Part shown: positions 56,301-62,800 of the stretch, piece after piece | Numbering within the stretch: position 1 is the stretch's first letter | How the letters are laid out: every line of letters begins with the position of its first letter | DNA from: Anarhynchus alexandrinus | Taxonomy: Eukaryota > Chordata > Aves > Charadriiformes > Charadriidae | Direction of reading: 5' to 3' | NCBI GenBank assembly: GCA_008711295.1 | Contig: VUYV01000073.1 | Span: 3,356,758 to 3,420,757, forward strand | Length of the DNA: 64,000 nucleotides | The notes under the pieces: generated by a model | Seen by the model: the letters and a program-made list of their open reading frames with translations, nothing else | Databases searched by the model: none | What the model was told of the DNA's origin: nothing | Made by a program: the position numbers and the translations under genes

Positions 56301-59300
56301 TTACCTGAATTTCTGGAGGATTAGAAAATCGGTTGTAAGTCATTGATAGAGTTGAATTGACCCGGCAATTGTTAGACCCAAGCAGGTTTGTAATCATGTC
56401 TGTTAGCAGCGTGTCTTTTCTTAATTTATTCCTTAGAAATATACTGGTACATTTTATATTTGATCTTTATCCAGGGTGTGAGAAGGGGTTGTGTAAGAAC
56501 ATCTAACATAATATTCTCTATTATTTTTTCAGTATGTTTAGCAGTATAAAAATTGACTGTGAATAATCACTTCATAACATATTATGAACAGGATTGGATT
56601 TATCAAAAAGGACTAGATTTTCATATCTTCAGGCCACTTCTTACACATGAAAGATGCTAATCTAAGTCCCTGAGCCCGTGTTTAAGCTTTTGAATAAAGG
56701 AGATTTCTCTTTTATGTCTTCCTTTCTGCAGCTTTTGAATGCAGTGATTAAATAATGCAAATACACTTTGAAAGGAATCTGGTTTATACACTGCTTAGCA
56801 CAATGATAACAATTTGCATCAATTCTCTCAAACTGTAGGTGACGAAATTGTTGGAAGAACTGCGAGAGGCTAAGGAGAGCCAGAGTCCTGAAATGAAACA
56901 TTTCTTGGACCTGGAAAAGAAAATCAGGCATATAGAGACCAGACATGCAATAAGAGAGCAAGAAATTCAAAAGGTACACCAGAGTATATCTGCATTTATT
57001 TCTCAAGAGCAGTTTATCAGTTTAACTGTAATTTTATTGTTATTTGCACAGGCTCATTTAGCCCACACCGGAGGGGGGAAAAAGTACTTTTTGATGCAAA
57101 ATGGTTTTGTCTTTGGTGCCTGCTGATGCAAGTGAATGTCAATGCAGTGCCACTCAGCACTTCCTTGCTGTGGTAATTAAGATAACTTGTGCATGATGTG
57201 CCTATCAGGTGTGTAACTTCCTCACGACCGGATCTAAGGAGGCTTTGATTTTGCAGAGAGTTGGACCACATGACATCTGGAAGTCCTTTGTATCATTCAG
57301 TTATTTCGTATTTCGATTACACAATGAAAGCTAGATATTGAAAAATCGACAAGAGTTTGCAATGCAGAGTTTGTTAAGCTATGATATATTCCTCAACTGA
57401 ACTGTAATTTGATTTTCTAGTCCTAGAAGTCCCATTCAGAAAAGCTGCATTAGAAGTATAGAAATATCTTGTAGCAGTCTACCACATACTGGTTTTAATA
57501 CCCAAAACAACAACAAAAAAAGCCTTTATCCTCCACAAACTACATTTGGATTTTGAAGGTTGGATCTTTGTGATACAGCTTCTTGTATCTGACATTTGTA
57601 TCCCTTGAATGGCTAACTCAATTTTGCATTGATTTTTTTTTAAATCTTTTTTATGTCATCGCCTCCATCCTAATTTTTCATCTGTCTGGGGAGCTTCTAT
57701 CATCTGGAAACAGTTTTCTAGTTCATATAGATCTTTTTTTCTCAACCCTTTCATCACTTAAATATAAGACTGTCTTTTGTTAGTGTTTTAACTTAGGTTT
57801 TACTTAAATATATGAATTTAGAGAAGGAAGATTCAGTTGGACTGGAGGATCATCAAACCTGTAGTAGTTCTTAGTTTGTGGAGTTTGTTCTACAGTTTTG
57901 AAACCAGATCTCAAGGAATACGCTTTTATGTACCAAATTGTTCATGACAGAAGGTTTTATTCTCATACGTTTCTACATCAGATTTTTCATTTTCTTCCCC
58001 AAAAGAGCTGTGCATAAAACAAGTCACTGCATTAAGAACAAACCCTGCTGCCACTGATGATTTTATTGTTTTTGTTCACATTCTGTCCTGCTAAAGGCAA
58101 CTGTAATAGTTACTTTTTAATGCTATTCATTTGCTTCTGTATAACGTCAGAATTTCTTTACCATTTCTGTAAAGCGTCTGCTGCTGCCTAGGCTGTGATC
58201 CGTCTCCACTGAATTCATTATCTGACCTATAGTATTTACTAAGATGTTTTGTAATGTATTTTTAAGATAGAAATAGTAGTATATGCAACAGCTACTACTA
58301 AGTAATTTTGTCTTTCCTGGTGCTACTATGCACTGTTATGCATTAAGCTTTGGGTTTTGTTTGTCCTGGTTTTGCACCTTTAATGATTTGCAGTGGGGCA
58401 CTGAACAGTCCCCCAGCTGAATGTTAACGAATTGAACAATGTAGAAAAACTAATCACTGAACAAGGAAATAACAGGTTATCCTTAGTATCAAACTACAAA
58501 TACAATAACTGTGGCCTTTATGTGATAGAGCTTTCCTTAAAGAATCTATTAAAATTAATAGTGGTGTGGAGATTTTGATATCTTGTGACACTTTTTATTT
58601 TGGGTAATTTAATGAGATTATGCTATGGATTCATGTAAAAATTAATTCAAACTTTTATCTGCATCAGCTCAGACCTTTGTGACTACAGGGTGTTTTCTGA
58701 TAATTCATAGAACTTGTGGTTTTTAAAAGTACAGTAGTAGCCCTGAACATGTCATTCAGATTTGGTTTGTTTCTCCTGTTGAGTGTTCTTTTAATTAACA
58801 CATTTAAATGGCAATTCAGAAGGTTCATTTTGATTACAGAGGGCTTGTCTTAAATATTCAAACTTTTAATTGCTGCTTTGAAGAGGATAAGTTAATTCTC
58901 CTGAGTCTCATTAGTTAGTAATGGATTCTACCCTTCTGTCATTAATGCAAATATTAAAGGAATTTATTGCTATCAAAATGATATTTTAATTTTTTTTAAA
59001 TATACAGAACAAATTGTTTCCACTTAACGTGAGCATTGGGCTTTGAGACTGAGCATCAAATGTAATGAAGTGGCACGTCTTTGCCAAGGGGCAGCGTTGC
59101 CCGAGTATTTGACAAGGAAGCCACAATGCTGACTTGCTTCTAATTTGCAGGCAACCCAACTAACTCAACGTGTTACTGAAGCGAGGCAAACCCGTGAGGT
59201 TGAGCGGTGGCGAAGATTGGCACAGCGGAAGAATCAAGAACTGGAGAAATTCCGAGTGGAATTGGATTCAATATTAGATGTTTTACGTGAACTGCAGAAA

Positions 59301-59369
59301 CAAGGGGTTGTTATTCCTGCACCTAATTCCAGTGGATTCAGCGTGACAGACAGCTGTTGGAAGACATGA
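14272..59369 (+). CDS. CEP162: CEP162 (KIAA1009/QN1), centrosomal and ciliary transition-zone protein, 27 coding exons
   Basis: Joined coding exons: 14272-14331, 19313-19451, 25976-26122, 28877-29029, 29302-29488, 30515-30564, 32639-32754, 33728-33758, 34150-34272, 34960-35151, 35317-35398, 36259-36526, 37703-37970, 39705-39847, 40631-40858, 41514-41651, 42589-42701, 43481-43589, 45209-45335, 46070-46233, 47711-47815, 48886-49110, 50282-50952, 51831-51972, 53762-53860, 56839-56973, 59151-59369. Every junction is GT-AG and the phase is continuous: 4,434 nt, 1,477 residues, against about 1,400 in human as I recall. Family knowledge: CEP162 binds microtubules, sits at centriole distal ends, interacts with CEP290 and promotes transition-zone assembly; QN1 was described in quail neuroretina. 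Seen here: residues 1-650 are acidic and Ser/Lys-rich, and residues about 660-1,460 are heptad-rich coiled coil. The ATG has A at -3 and G at +4. Identification rests on remembered human motifs such as [36 protein letters not shown] and [12 protein letters not shown]. Confidence 0.95.
17162..17212 (+). repeat. G/T-only simple tract, 51 bp
   Basis: A run of only G and T in CEP162 intron 2, with G-runs of 3 to 6 separated by T-runs. It is a low-complexity sequence of the same kind as the one at 29604. Confidence 0.8.
19313..19451 (+). CDS. CEP162: CEP162 exon 3, residues 21-67
   Basis: Starts at the acceptor GACTCAG|TCT, so the protein continues as [20 protein letters not shown], and includes the conserved [16 protein letters not shown] stretch. 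It ends in phase 1 at GGTG|GTAAAT. A second AG nine bases on (TTTCAG) is a decoy that would break the frame. The 6,524-bp intron 3 contains a CR1 fragment, a T-run near 23,410 and the duplicated segment around 24,375. Confidence 0.92.
22447..23229 (-). repeat. CR1 LINE fragment, antisense, in CEP162 intron 3
   Basis: Read on the minus strand it carries CR1 ORF2 C-terminal relics: [15 protein letters not shown], then after a frame break [20 protein letters not shown] and [20 protein letters not shown]. It is 5'-truncated at about 783 bp and frameshifted, so it is inactive. The 3' end at 22447 lacks a long terminal repeat run. Confidence 0.93.
24345..24514. repeat. 30-bp direct repeat bracketing an undetermined base
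   Basis: Positions 24345-24374 and 24485-24514 are identical over 30 bases (both AGAATAATTGCG...GTTGATCC) with a period of 140. The first copy ends exactly at the single N at 24375. This looks like an unresolved gap or false duplication in the assembly rather than a biological tandem repeat. Confidence 0.75.
25976..26122 (+). CDS. CEP162: CEP162 exon 4, symmetric 147-nt cassette-like exon, residues 67-116
   Basis: A 49-codon open segment, phase 1 on both sides, that begins [19 protein letters not shown] and is Ser/Lys-rich and then acidic. Skipping it leaves the frame intact. The acceptor is weak (CACTTAAAAGTAG) and forms an AAGTAG tandem pair, so the exon could also start at 25973 and add one Val. 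A stronger-looking acceptor at 25997 would lead to a stop at 26072. I do not recall this segment in mammalian CEP162, where exon 3 runs straight into the sequence of exon 5. It may be alternatively spliced. Confidence 0.62.
28877..29029 (+). CDS. CEP162: CEP162 exon 5, residues 116-167
   Basis: Encodes [20 protein letters not shown] and continues to [11 protein letters not shown], matching in pattern the human segment with LKTKKTSQP and IDSLE. Acceptor TTTTTCCTAG, donor AACG|GTGAGA, phase 1 to 1. Intron 4 before it (2,754 bp) is AT-rich unique sequence. Intron 5 after it is only 272 bp. Confidence 0.9.
29302..29488 (+). CDS. CEP162: CEP162 exon 6, residues 167-229
   Basis: Carries the strongly conserved [20 protein letters not shown] and [15 protein letters not shown] blocks. 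Acceptor GGAATTTAG, donor CG|GTAATT, phase 1 to 2. The 1,026-bp intron 6 holds an 83-bp tract of only G and T at 29604-29686 and GTTT repeats near 30,161. Confidence 0.94.
29604..29686 (+). repeat. G/T-only simple tract, 83 bp
   Basis: Every base is G or T on the sense strand (units such as GGTTTGGTTTT and GTTT). Similar shorter tracts lie at 17162-17212 and, with a few breaks, at about 51090-51166, all in CEP162 introns. Confidence 0.85.
30515..30564 (+). CDS. CEP162: CEP162 exon 7, 50 nt, residues 229-246
   Basis: Encodes [17 protein letters not shown], a highly charged segment. Acceptor TTTGTTTCTCAG, donor TCTG|GTAATA, phase 2 to 1. Intron 7 (2,074 bp) shows no gene or clear repeat beyond T-rich stretches. 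Confidence 0.88.
32639..32754 (+). CDS. CEP162: CEP162 exon 8, residues 246-284
   Basis: Begins [20 protein letters not shown], corresponding to the YSEDFEDE motif of the human protein. Acceptor CTCTTCAG, donor CAG|GTATAA, phase 1 to 0. The 973-bp intron 8 ends in a long T-rich stretch (about 33,660-33,725) that acts as the polypyrimidine tract of exon 9. Confidence 0.9.
33728..33758 (+). CDS. CEP162: CEP162 exon 9, 31-nt microexon, residues 285-295
   Basis: Encodes [10 protein letters not shown] plus one base; together with exon 10 it gives [14 protein letters not shown], as remembered for human CEP162, which supports an otherwise easily missed exon. Acceptor TTTTTTTAG, donor AAAG|GTAAAA, phase 0 to 1. 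Intron 9 is 391 bp with nothing notable. Confidence 0.9.
34150..34272 (+). CDS. CEP162: CEP162 exon 10, residues 295-336
   Basis: Encodes [20 protein letters not shown] and on to [12 protein letters not shown]. Acceptor CTTGGCTTTAG, donor CAG|GTAAGG, phase 1 to 1. Intron 10 (687 bp) starts with an A/C-rich stretch at about 34285-34330 and is otherwise plain. Confidence 0.92.
34960..35151 (+). CDS. CEP162: CEP162 exon 11, residues 336-400
   Basis: Carries the conserved [20 protein letters not shown] motif. Acceptor TGTTTTTCACAG, donor TCGG|GTAAAT, phase 1 to 1. Intron 11 is the shortest at 165 bp. Confidence 0.93.
35317..35398 (+). CDS. CEP162: CEP162 exon 12, residues 400-427
   Basis: Encodes [20 protein letters not shown], matching the remembered human [13 protein letters not shown]. 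Acceptor CACTAATTAG, donor AAAG|GTATTT, phase 1 to 2. The 860-bp intron 12 contains CAGGGATTCCCAAACT at 35591, reminiscent of a hAT-type terminal repeat, but I saw no partner. Confidence 0.92.
36259..36526 (+). CDS. CEP162: CEP162 exon 13, residues 427-516
   Basis: Begins [20 protein letters not shown] and continues as charged, disordered-looking sequence to GSKTKQ. Acceptor TTTCTCTTGTAG, donor CAA|GTAAGT, phase 2 to 0. Intron 13 (1,176 bp) includes a C-rich stretch at about 37,020-37,200 that may belong to an old interspersed repeat. Confidence 0.92.
36680..37480. repeat. Possible old interspersed repeat in CEP162 intron 13
   Basis: Less AT-rich than its surroundings, with a C-rich, G-poor stretch at 37020-37200 in which a CTGCATCCCC-AAATT unit recurs. 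A faintly similar passage (CCATGTCC followed by ACATGT and AAACA motifs) occurs near 44740-44830. I cannot name a family; it may simply be unique sequence. Confidence 0.25.
37703..37970 (+). CDS. CEP162: CEP162 exon 14, residues 517-606
   Basis: Basic, Ser/Lys-rich segment with the conserved [15 protein letters not shown] motif. Acceptor CTCTATCACAG, donor TAAAG|GTAATT, phase 0 to 1. Read-through stays open for about 140 nt beyond the donor, so intron retention would add residues before a stop at 38,111. Intron 14 (1,734 bp) shows no other feature apart from an A-run near 39,512. Confidence 0.93.
39705..39847 (+). CDS. CEP162: CEP162 exon 15, residues 606-653
   Basis: Encodes [20 protein letters not shown] and on to DYSRQYQH. 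The phase 1 end of exon 14 requires the acceptor GCCTAAATGAAG at 39704, after a good pyrimidine tract. The more typical-looking GCTACTAG at 39723 would put a TAA three bases in. The donor is CAT|GTAAGT, phase 0. Position is secure; the 5' boundary is chosen by frame. Confidence 0.78.
40631..40858 (+). CDS. CEP162: CEP162 exon 16, residues 654-729, start of the coiled coil
   Basis: Encodes [20 protein letters not shown], then heptad-rich sequence such as [19 protein letters not shown]. The long coiled coil begins here. Acceptor CCCTTCATTAG, donor AAG|GTACTT, phase 0 to 0. Introns 15 (783 bp) and 16 (655 bp) hold only AT-rich sequence; intron 16 ends in a T-run that serves exon 17. Confidence 0.94.
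41514..41651 (+). CDS. CEP162: CEP162 exon 17, residues 730-775
   Basis: Encodes [20 protein letters not shown] and continues to EVIIQGYQQ, coiled coil. Acceptor TTTTTCTGAAAG, donor CAG|GTATAC, phase 0 to 0. Intron 17 is 937 bp without a recognisable element. Confidence 0.92.
42589..42701 (+). CDS. CEP162: CEP162 exon 18, residues 776-813
   Basis: Encodes [20 protein letters not shown] and on to MSELITV, coiled coil. The frame demands the donor AAG|GTAGGC at 42701; an overlapping and better GTAAGG five bases earlier (42697) would shift exon 19 into a stop at 43499. Acceptor CTCATCTTAG. Intron 18 is 779 bp. Confidence 0.88.
43481..43589 (+). CDS. CEP162: CEP162 exon 19, residues 813-849
   Basis: Encodes [20 protein letters not shown] and on to [12 protein letters not shown]. 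Acceptor GTTAACATTTAG, donor CAG|GTAGGT, phase 2 to 0. Intron 19 (1,619 bp) contains a strongly AT-only stretch with a 26-bp palindrome at 44178-44203. Confidence 0.92.
44140..44240. repeat. AT-only low-complexity stretch with a 26-bp palindrome
   Basis: Nearly pure A and T. A perfect palindrome spans 44178-44203, with arms TTAAAAAATAATT and AATTATTTTTTAA. It lies in CEP162 intron 19. Confidence 0.85.
45209..45335 (+). CDS. CEP162: CEP162 exon 20, residues 850-892
   Basis: Encodes [20 protein letters not shown] and on to [10 protein letters not shown], strong coiled coil. Acceptor CTGAAACTCAG, donor TCAG|GTAAAG, phase 0 to 1. Intron 20 (734 bp) shows nothing notable. Confidence 0.93.
46070..46233 (+). 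CDS. CEP162: CEP162 exon 21, residues 892-946
   Basis: Carries the conserved [20 protein letters not shown] and EEIEKLKLE blocks. Acceptor TATACTTGTAG, donor GAG|GTGATA (weaker than the others), phase 1 to 0. Intron 21 is 1,477 bp of AT-rich unique sequence. Confidence 0.94.
47711..47815 (+). CDS. CEP162: CEP162 exon 22, residues 947-981
   Basis: Encodes [20 protein letters not shown] and the conserved [14 protein letters not shown]. Acceptor AAATTGGATAG, donor CAA|GTACGC, phase 0 to 0. Intron 22 is 1,070 bp. Confidence 0.94.
48886..49110 (+). CDS. CEP162: CEP162 exon 23, residues 982-1056
   Basis: Carries [20 protein letters not shown], one of the best conserved CEP162 blocks, followed by an alanine run from five GCT codons (48949-48963), then [20 protein letters not shown]. 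Acceptor TTTTTGATAG, donor AAG|GTAAAA, phase 0 to 0. Intron 23 is 1,171 bp and ends in a strong pyrimidine tract. Confidence 0.95.
50282..50952 (+). CDS. CEP162: CEP162 exon 24, largest exon (671 nt), residues 1057-1280
   Basis: Begins [17 protein letters not shown]. Later blocks include [20 protein letters not shown] and [20 protein letters not shown], both close to human CEP162. Mostly coiled coil, with a polar break around residues 1180-1230. Acceptor CCCCTCCCTTAG, donor CGAAG|GTAAAT, phase 0 to 2. Intron 24 (878 bp) has a G/T-rich stretch at about 51090-51166. Confidence 0.95.
51831..51972 (+). CDS. CEP162: CEP162 exon 25, residues 1280-1327
   Basis: Carries [20 protein letters not shown] and [14 protein letters not shown], nearly identical in pattern to human. 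Acceptor AATCTGTTCAG, donor GAG|GTAAGA, phase 2 to 0. Intron 25 (1,789 bp) is mostly a CR1 element in antisense orientation. Confidence 0.95.
52100..53535 (-). repeat. CR1 LINE fragment, antisense, in CEP162 intron 25
   Basis: The longest CR1 copy here (about 1.4 kb), including part of the reverse transcriptase domain: [39 protein letters not shown] and, further on, [12 protein letters not shown]. The catalytic FADD motif reads FADH (His codon at 52955-52957) and the frame is broken several times, so it is a dead copy. It begins abruptly at about 53535. Its 3' part differs from the other two copies, suggesting another CR1 subfamily. Confidence 0.93.
53762..53860 (+). CDS. CEP162: CEP162 exon 26, residues 1328-1360
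   Basis: A 33-codon exon encoding [20 protein letters not shown] and [12 protein letters not shown], coiled coil. Acceptor ATCTTTTCTAG, donor GAG|GTATAT, phase 0 to 0. Intron 26 (2,978 bp) is AT-rich with no gene or clear repeat. Confidence 0.93.
56839..56973 (+). CDS. CEP162: CEP162 exon 27, residues 1361-1405
   Basis: Encodes [20 protein letters not shown], then [17 protein letters not shown], a conserved coiled-coil block. Acceptor TCAAACTGTAG, donor AAG|GTACAC, phase 0 to 0. Intron 27 (2,177 bp) shows nothing supportable. Confidence 0.94.
59151..59369 (+). CDS. CEP162: CEP162 exon 28 (last coding exon), residues 1406-1477 and stop
   Basis: Encodes [20 protein letters not shown] and [20 protein letters not shown], closely matching the human C-terminal region, then a short tail ending in DSCWKT before TGA. 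The tail does not resemble the human ending as I remember it. Acceptor TTCTAATTTGCAG. Coding ends about 190 bp before a canonical polyadenylation signal. Confidence 0.94.
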   Translation, partial: ATQLTQRVTEARQTREVERWRRLAQRKNQELEKFRVELDSILDVLRELQKQGVVIPAPNSSGFSVTDSCWKT

Positions 59370-59590
59370 TTAGGTAGGAGTTGATTAGAGAAGCAGAATT
59401 TGAATATTCAAAGTTATGTATAGAAAATATTACTGAAAATCATTAATGTAACACTTGTAAAATGAATTACATTCAGATCTTGTCTGGAATCTTGCTTGTC
59501 CAAAGGTAGTTTTGCATTGAGTGACACCCCAGTCATATTGTATGTCTTACATTTTGTTAGTAATAAAGTTACGTGCGATTTTTAAAAAAT
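59370..59590 (+). other. CEP162: CEP162 3' UTR (approximate end)
   Basis: About 220 bases of AT-rich sequence follow the stop codon up to shortly after the AATAAA signal. The cleavage site is estimated, and longer forms using later signals are possible. Confidence 0.65.
59562..59567 (+). promoter_or_regulatory. CEP162: Polyadenylation signal AATAAA
   Basis: Canonical hexamer 193 bases after the CEP162 stop codon, in the right orientation and without an earlier canonical copy in the 3' UTR. Confidence 0.75.
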
Positions 59591-59769
59591 ATTAGGAATA
59601 TTGAGGTTATTCCATGAACTCAATTACCATTGAAAAACTCCATTTGATGCTTTTTCAGATACTGTAGAACATGCCTGAATATTTTTAACTCATTTATAAC
59701 TTCCCTTACAGTGATTCCTTTGTGAACAATTTAAGTAATACGCTGTTTGGCTCCTATTTTTAGTATATG

Positions 59770-59813
59770 ATTAGTTTTCATTCATATTAGTTTTCATTCA
59801 TATTAGTTTTCAT
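59770..59813. repeat. 16-bp tandem repeat, 2.75 copies
   Basis: Unit ATTAGTTTTCATTCAT repeated from 59770, just downstream of the CEP162 3' UTR. The last partial copy runs into an inverted repeat at 59807-59828. Confidence 0.85.
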
Positions 59814-59828
59814 GCCAGGGCATGAAAA
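59807..59828. repeat. Inverted repeat, 10-bp arms with 2-bp centre
   Basis: Arms TTTTCATGCC and GGCATGAAAA around AG. It could form a short cruciform or an RNA hairpin, but a two-base loop is tight. It does not look like a typical terminator, and none is expected in a Pol II gene. Confidence 0.7.
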
Positions 59829-62800
59829 TACTCTTTTTCCAACATTTTGCTTTTTTCTTCACGGCAGCCTCCAATTCATAAAACATTCCTTCCTGTATCT
59901 CTAAGACCCCTTTCAACTTTGCGAATGACCAGAGGGCTGGAGCAGAGCAGGCATTCTCTGGTGATGCTCAAATTCAAACTACTCGTTGTTTACTTTGCAG
60001 CGATGGCAGAATGGTTTAGCCGAATTGTTTTGGAGCAGATGTGAAAAAAGCCCGTAAAATGCAGTGTGGGGGCAGTTATTGGTATCCCTTTTAAAAGGGA
60101 AGGCTGTATGGAGTAAGATTTTTACAAGGGGCTGTTCTGGATCTACAAGTACCATCTTCATAGATGGACACTTTATTCTGTAAAGATCAATCAAACGTGA
60201 AGCCAATGTAGTAAAGCTCAACTGCAGAGATACATTGGTGGGCAAATTTTAGAGTTAAAATACTGAGCAAACTGGAAAAGGGGAGAGACAAAAAAAAAAT
60301 CATCTTCAGGAGTGATAAAGGAGACCAGTAGAAGGCATAATCTACCACCCAAATAGAGACTGTGGATGTAACTTTCTGCTGAACTAACAGGCATCATAAC
60401 GTTCAGCTTGTTATATGCTAAGAGGGACTACTGCTTTCTCCCTCCCCTCTTACACCCTGCTGGAGTTTATCTGCTGAAGCATAGAGCCTGTAAGATACTA
60501 GATAGCACAGGAGCAATTCCTACTGCATCACTAAGGTGTAACTTAGTGTGCTGAGCTTTTGGTCCCTTGTTGCAAAAAAGAGATGGACCAACTCGAGGGA
60601 AGAGAACCATCAGCAGTCTAGAAAACGTAGCCTTCAGAAACAGTGAACCCACAGGGGGTGCCCTGCTCCGGAGAGGAGAGCGGAGAGGGAAGATGAGGAT
60701 GGCTGTTATTGTATATGAAAAACCTGCTGCTAAAAGGACAGAAAAAGCAGCAGCAATAAGTCAAATTAAATTCAAGCTAGATAGATAGCTATTTGGTGTG
60801 GCTGGAAGGACAGGTTTTCCAAAAAATCCACAAATTACTAGTCCTTAATTCCATAGCACATATATTGAGGTTGTAGCTCAATCAGCTGTACTTATTTAGG
60901 GCAAAGCAAAGATAAAGCTAGAATGTACTTATCAGGTCCTATTGCTGTAATTTTGTCCAGTCCACAGCATGTTTGGTAGCACTGGTTGAAGCGAGGACTT
61001 AAGGCAGATGTGAAATAGTTCAGGTCTGTGTCTATGTTGTTATGTATGATGCTTCTTCAGGGACCAGCAGCGAACATGCATTTTGGCTTACACAAGCATG
61101 TGACTGCGCATGCATAAAGAACAATACAGTGTAACAAATTATACCATATGGGCACAGAGAGTAATCAACAGTGCAAGGATTTTATTTTGAGCCTACACAC
61201 ACACAAACATAAAGTGAGAGAAAGTGTATACACATATATAGGAATATTTTAAAAAAAAAAGGATGGTTAGTTGGTGATTAATACAGTAATCTTGGTTGTT
61301 TCATATTCACTATTTTCAGTATTCTTAGTGTAGGTGTTTTGTCCCCAATAATGAAGTATTAGTCTATATTCATAAAAAGTGTAAATTCAATAATGCATTG
61401 TATATAAAATATCAGCTATGTGTAAATATGCTATAATTTCTTGATTTGAGACTGTTTCACAAATGAAAAGGATAAAATTGAATAATTTCAACTTACCATT
61501 TATTTCCTGTACAATTTTCTGTATGTGTAACACTATTAAAGTGCGTGACCTGAAATGAGTTGGTTTTTTTTAAATTACAGCAACCCTTATAGTCCCAGAG
61601 AGGCCAGGCCTTGGATGCGGGTGTGCCAGGGCACTGCCTAGGAGAGGAGGGCCTAGGGGAAGCATTTCTGATTGCTGGAACTCACTCAAACATCAAGAGG
61701 GGGTTGCTTTAGTGTTCATGCAGCTCAAACACCTTTTACAATTCTTACATTCAGTTCTCAGCAAATGCTGATATCTTACATAGTTTGAATGAAATTCAAA
61801 TTAAATTCTCTCTCAGAGTCTATTTTACTGAGCAGGGACAGTATTGTTTACCATTACTGTAAGCTGTAACAGGGTTTATACGGTGTCCTTATGTGTATTT
61901 ATGTAGTTGTACATTCACTGAAGCATGGTCTTTAATATTTAGGCATTTATCATGTGCACTCCGCACAGCAACAGATTGTCTGTCTCTTGTCTTGAATGGC
62001 TGCAGTTATCATGTTCTTTTTGGAGAACTAAGGACAAAGGTTTAACTTCCCTGCTAAAGTTACTAGTTCTCGACTCTCCAGCACTCTTAACAGTACAGAA
62101 AGGGGAAAATACCCTGTAACAGAGCAAAGGCTGACAAAACAGGTCATTAGCTTTTACTGTATTCCACTGAGGATTTCAGTGGGATCTTTCAGAGAATAAT
62201 AGAATTATATACTACTTGTGTATGTTTTTCCTTTTCTTATGCCATACTATTTCATCATGCATTTCCAGGAGACACTATAGTGAATGGATTAAAAGAATCT
62301 TAAATGTAATTTCTTTGAATCATGTTTCAGAATGTTTAGCTGGAATTAATTTGTTTACAGCAAAGCAGCTGGAGTATGATAATTTGAATTGTCATGTTTG
62401 AAGCTTTTAGGAAATCAAGTGAGCAGCTGGCTGGGTGACTCAGTGACCTAGATTACAGAGAAGACACTTGCTTCAAGAGAGGAAAACAGGGTGTGCAGAA
62501 GACTATCAGATCTCATCACGGCACTTCTGGCAGAGACATAAGCAGTGCGTTCTATTTGAAGTTCTCTAAAATACATGTCAAAATTGTTCATGTAACAAAA
62601 TAAATAAATTGCCATGGATTAAGACTTTATTTGATAGTGTATAATACATTTTGAAGTCTGCCACTGTAGCCAGTATTTAACCTATTCTGGAAAAAAAAAA
62701 AACAACAAAAAAAACCCACAGATCTGTATACCAGCACAAGCTGTGCAAATCCAGTTCTGTGGGGAAGGGGGGCCATGCATCAAGTGCTGCCCTCACTCTT

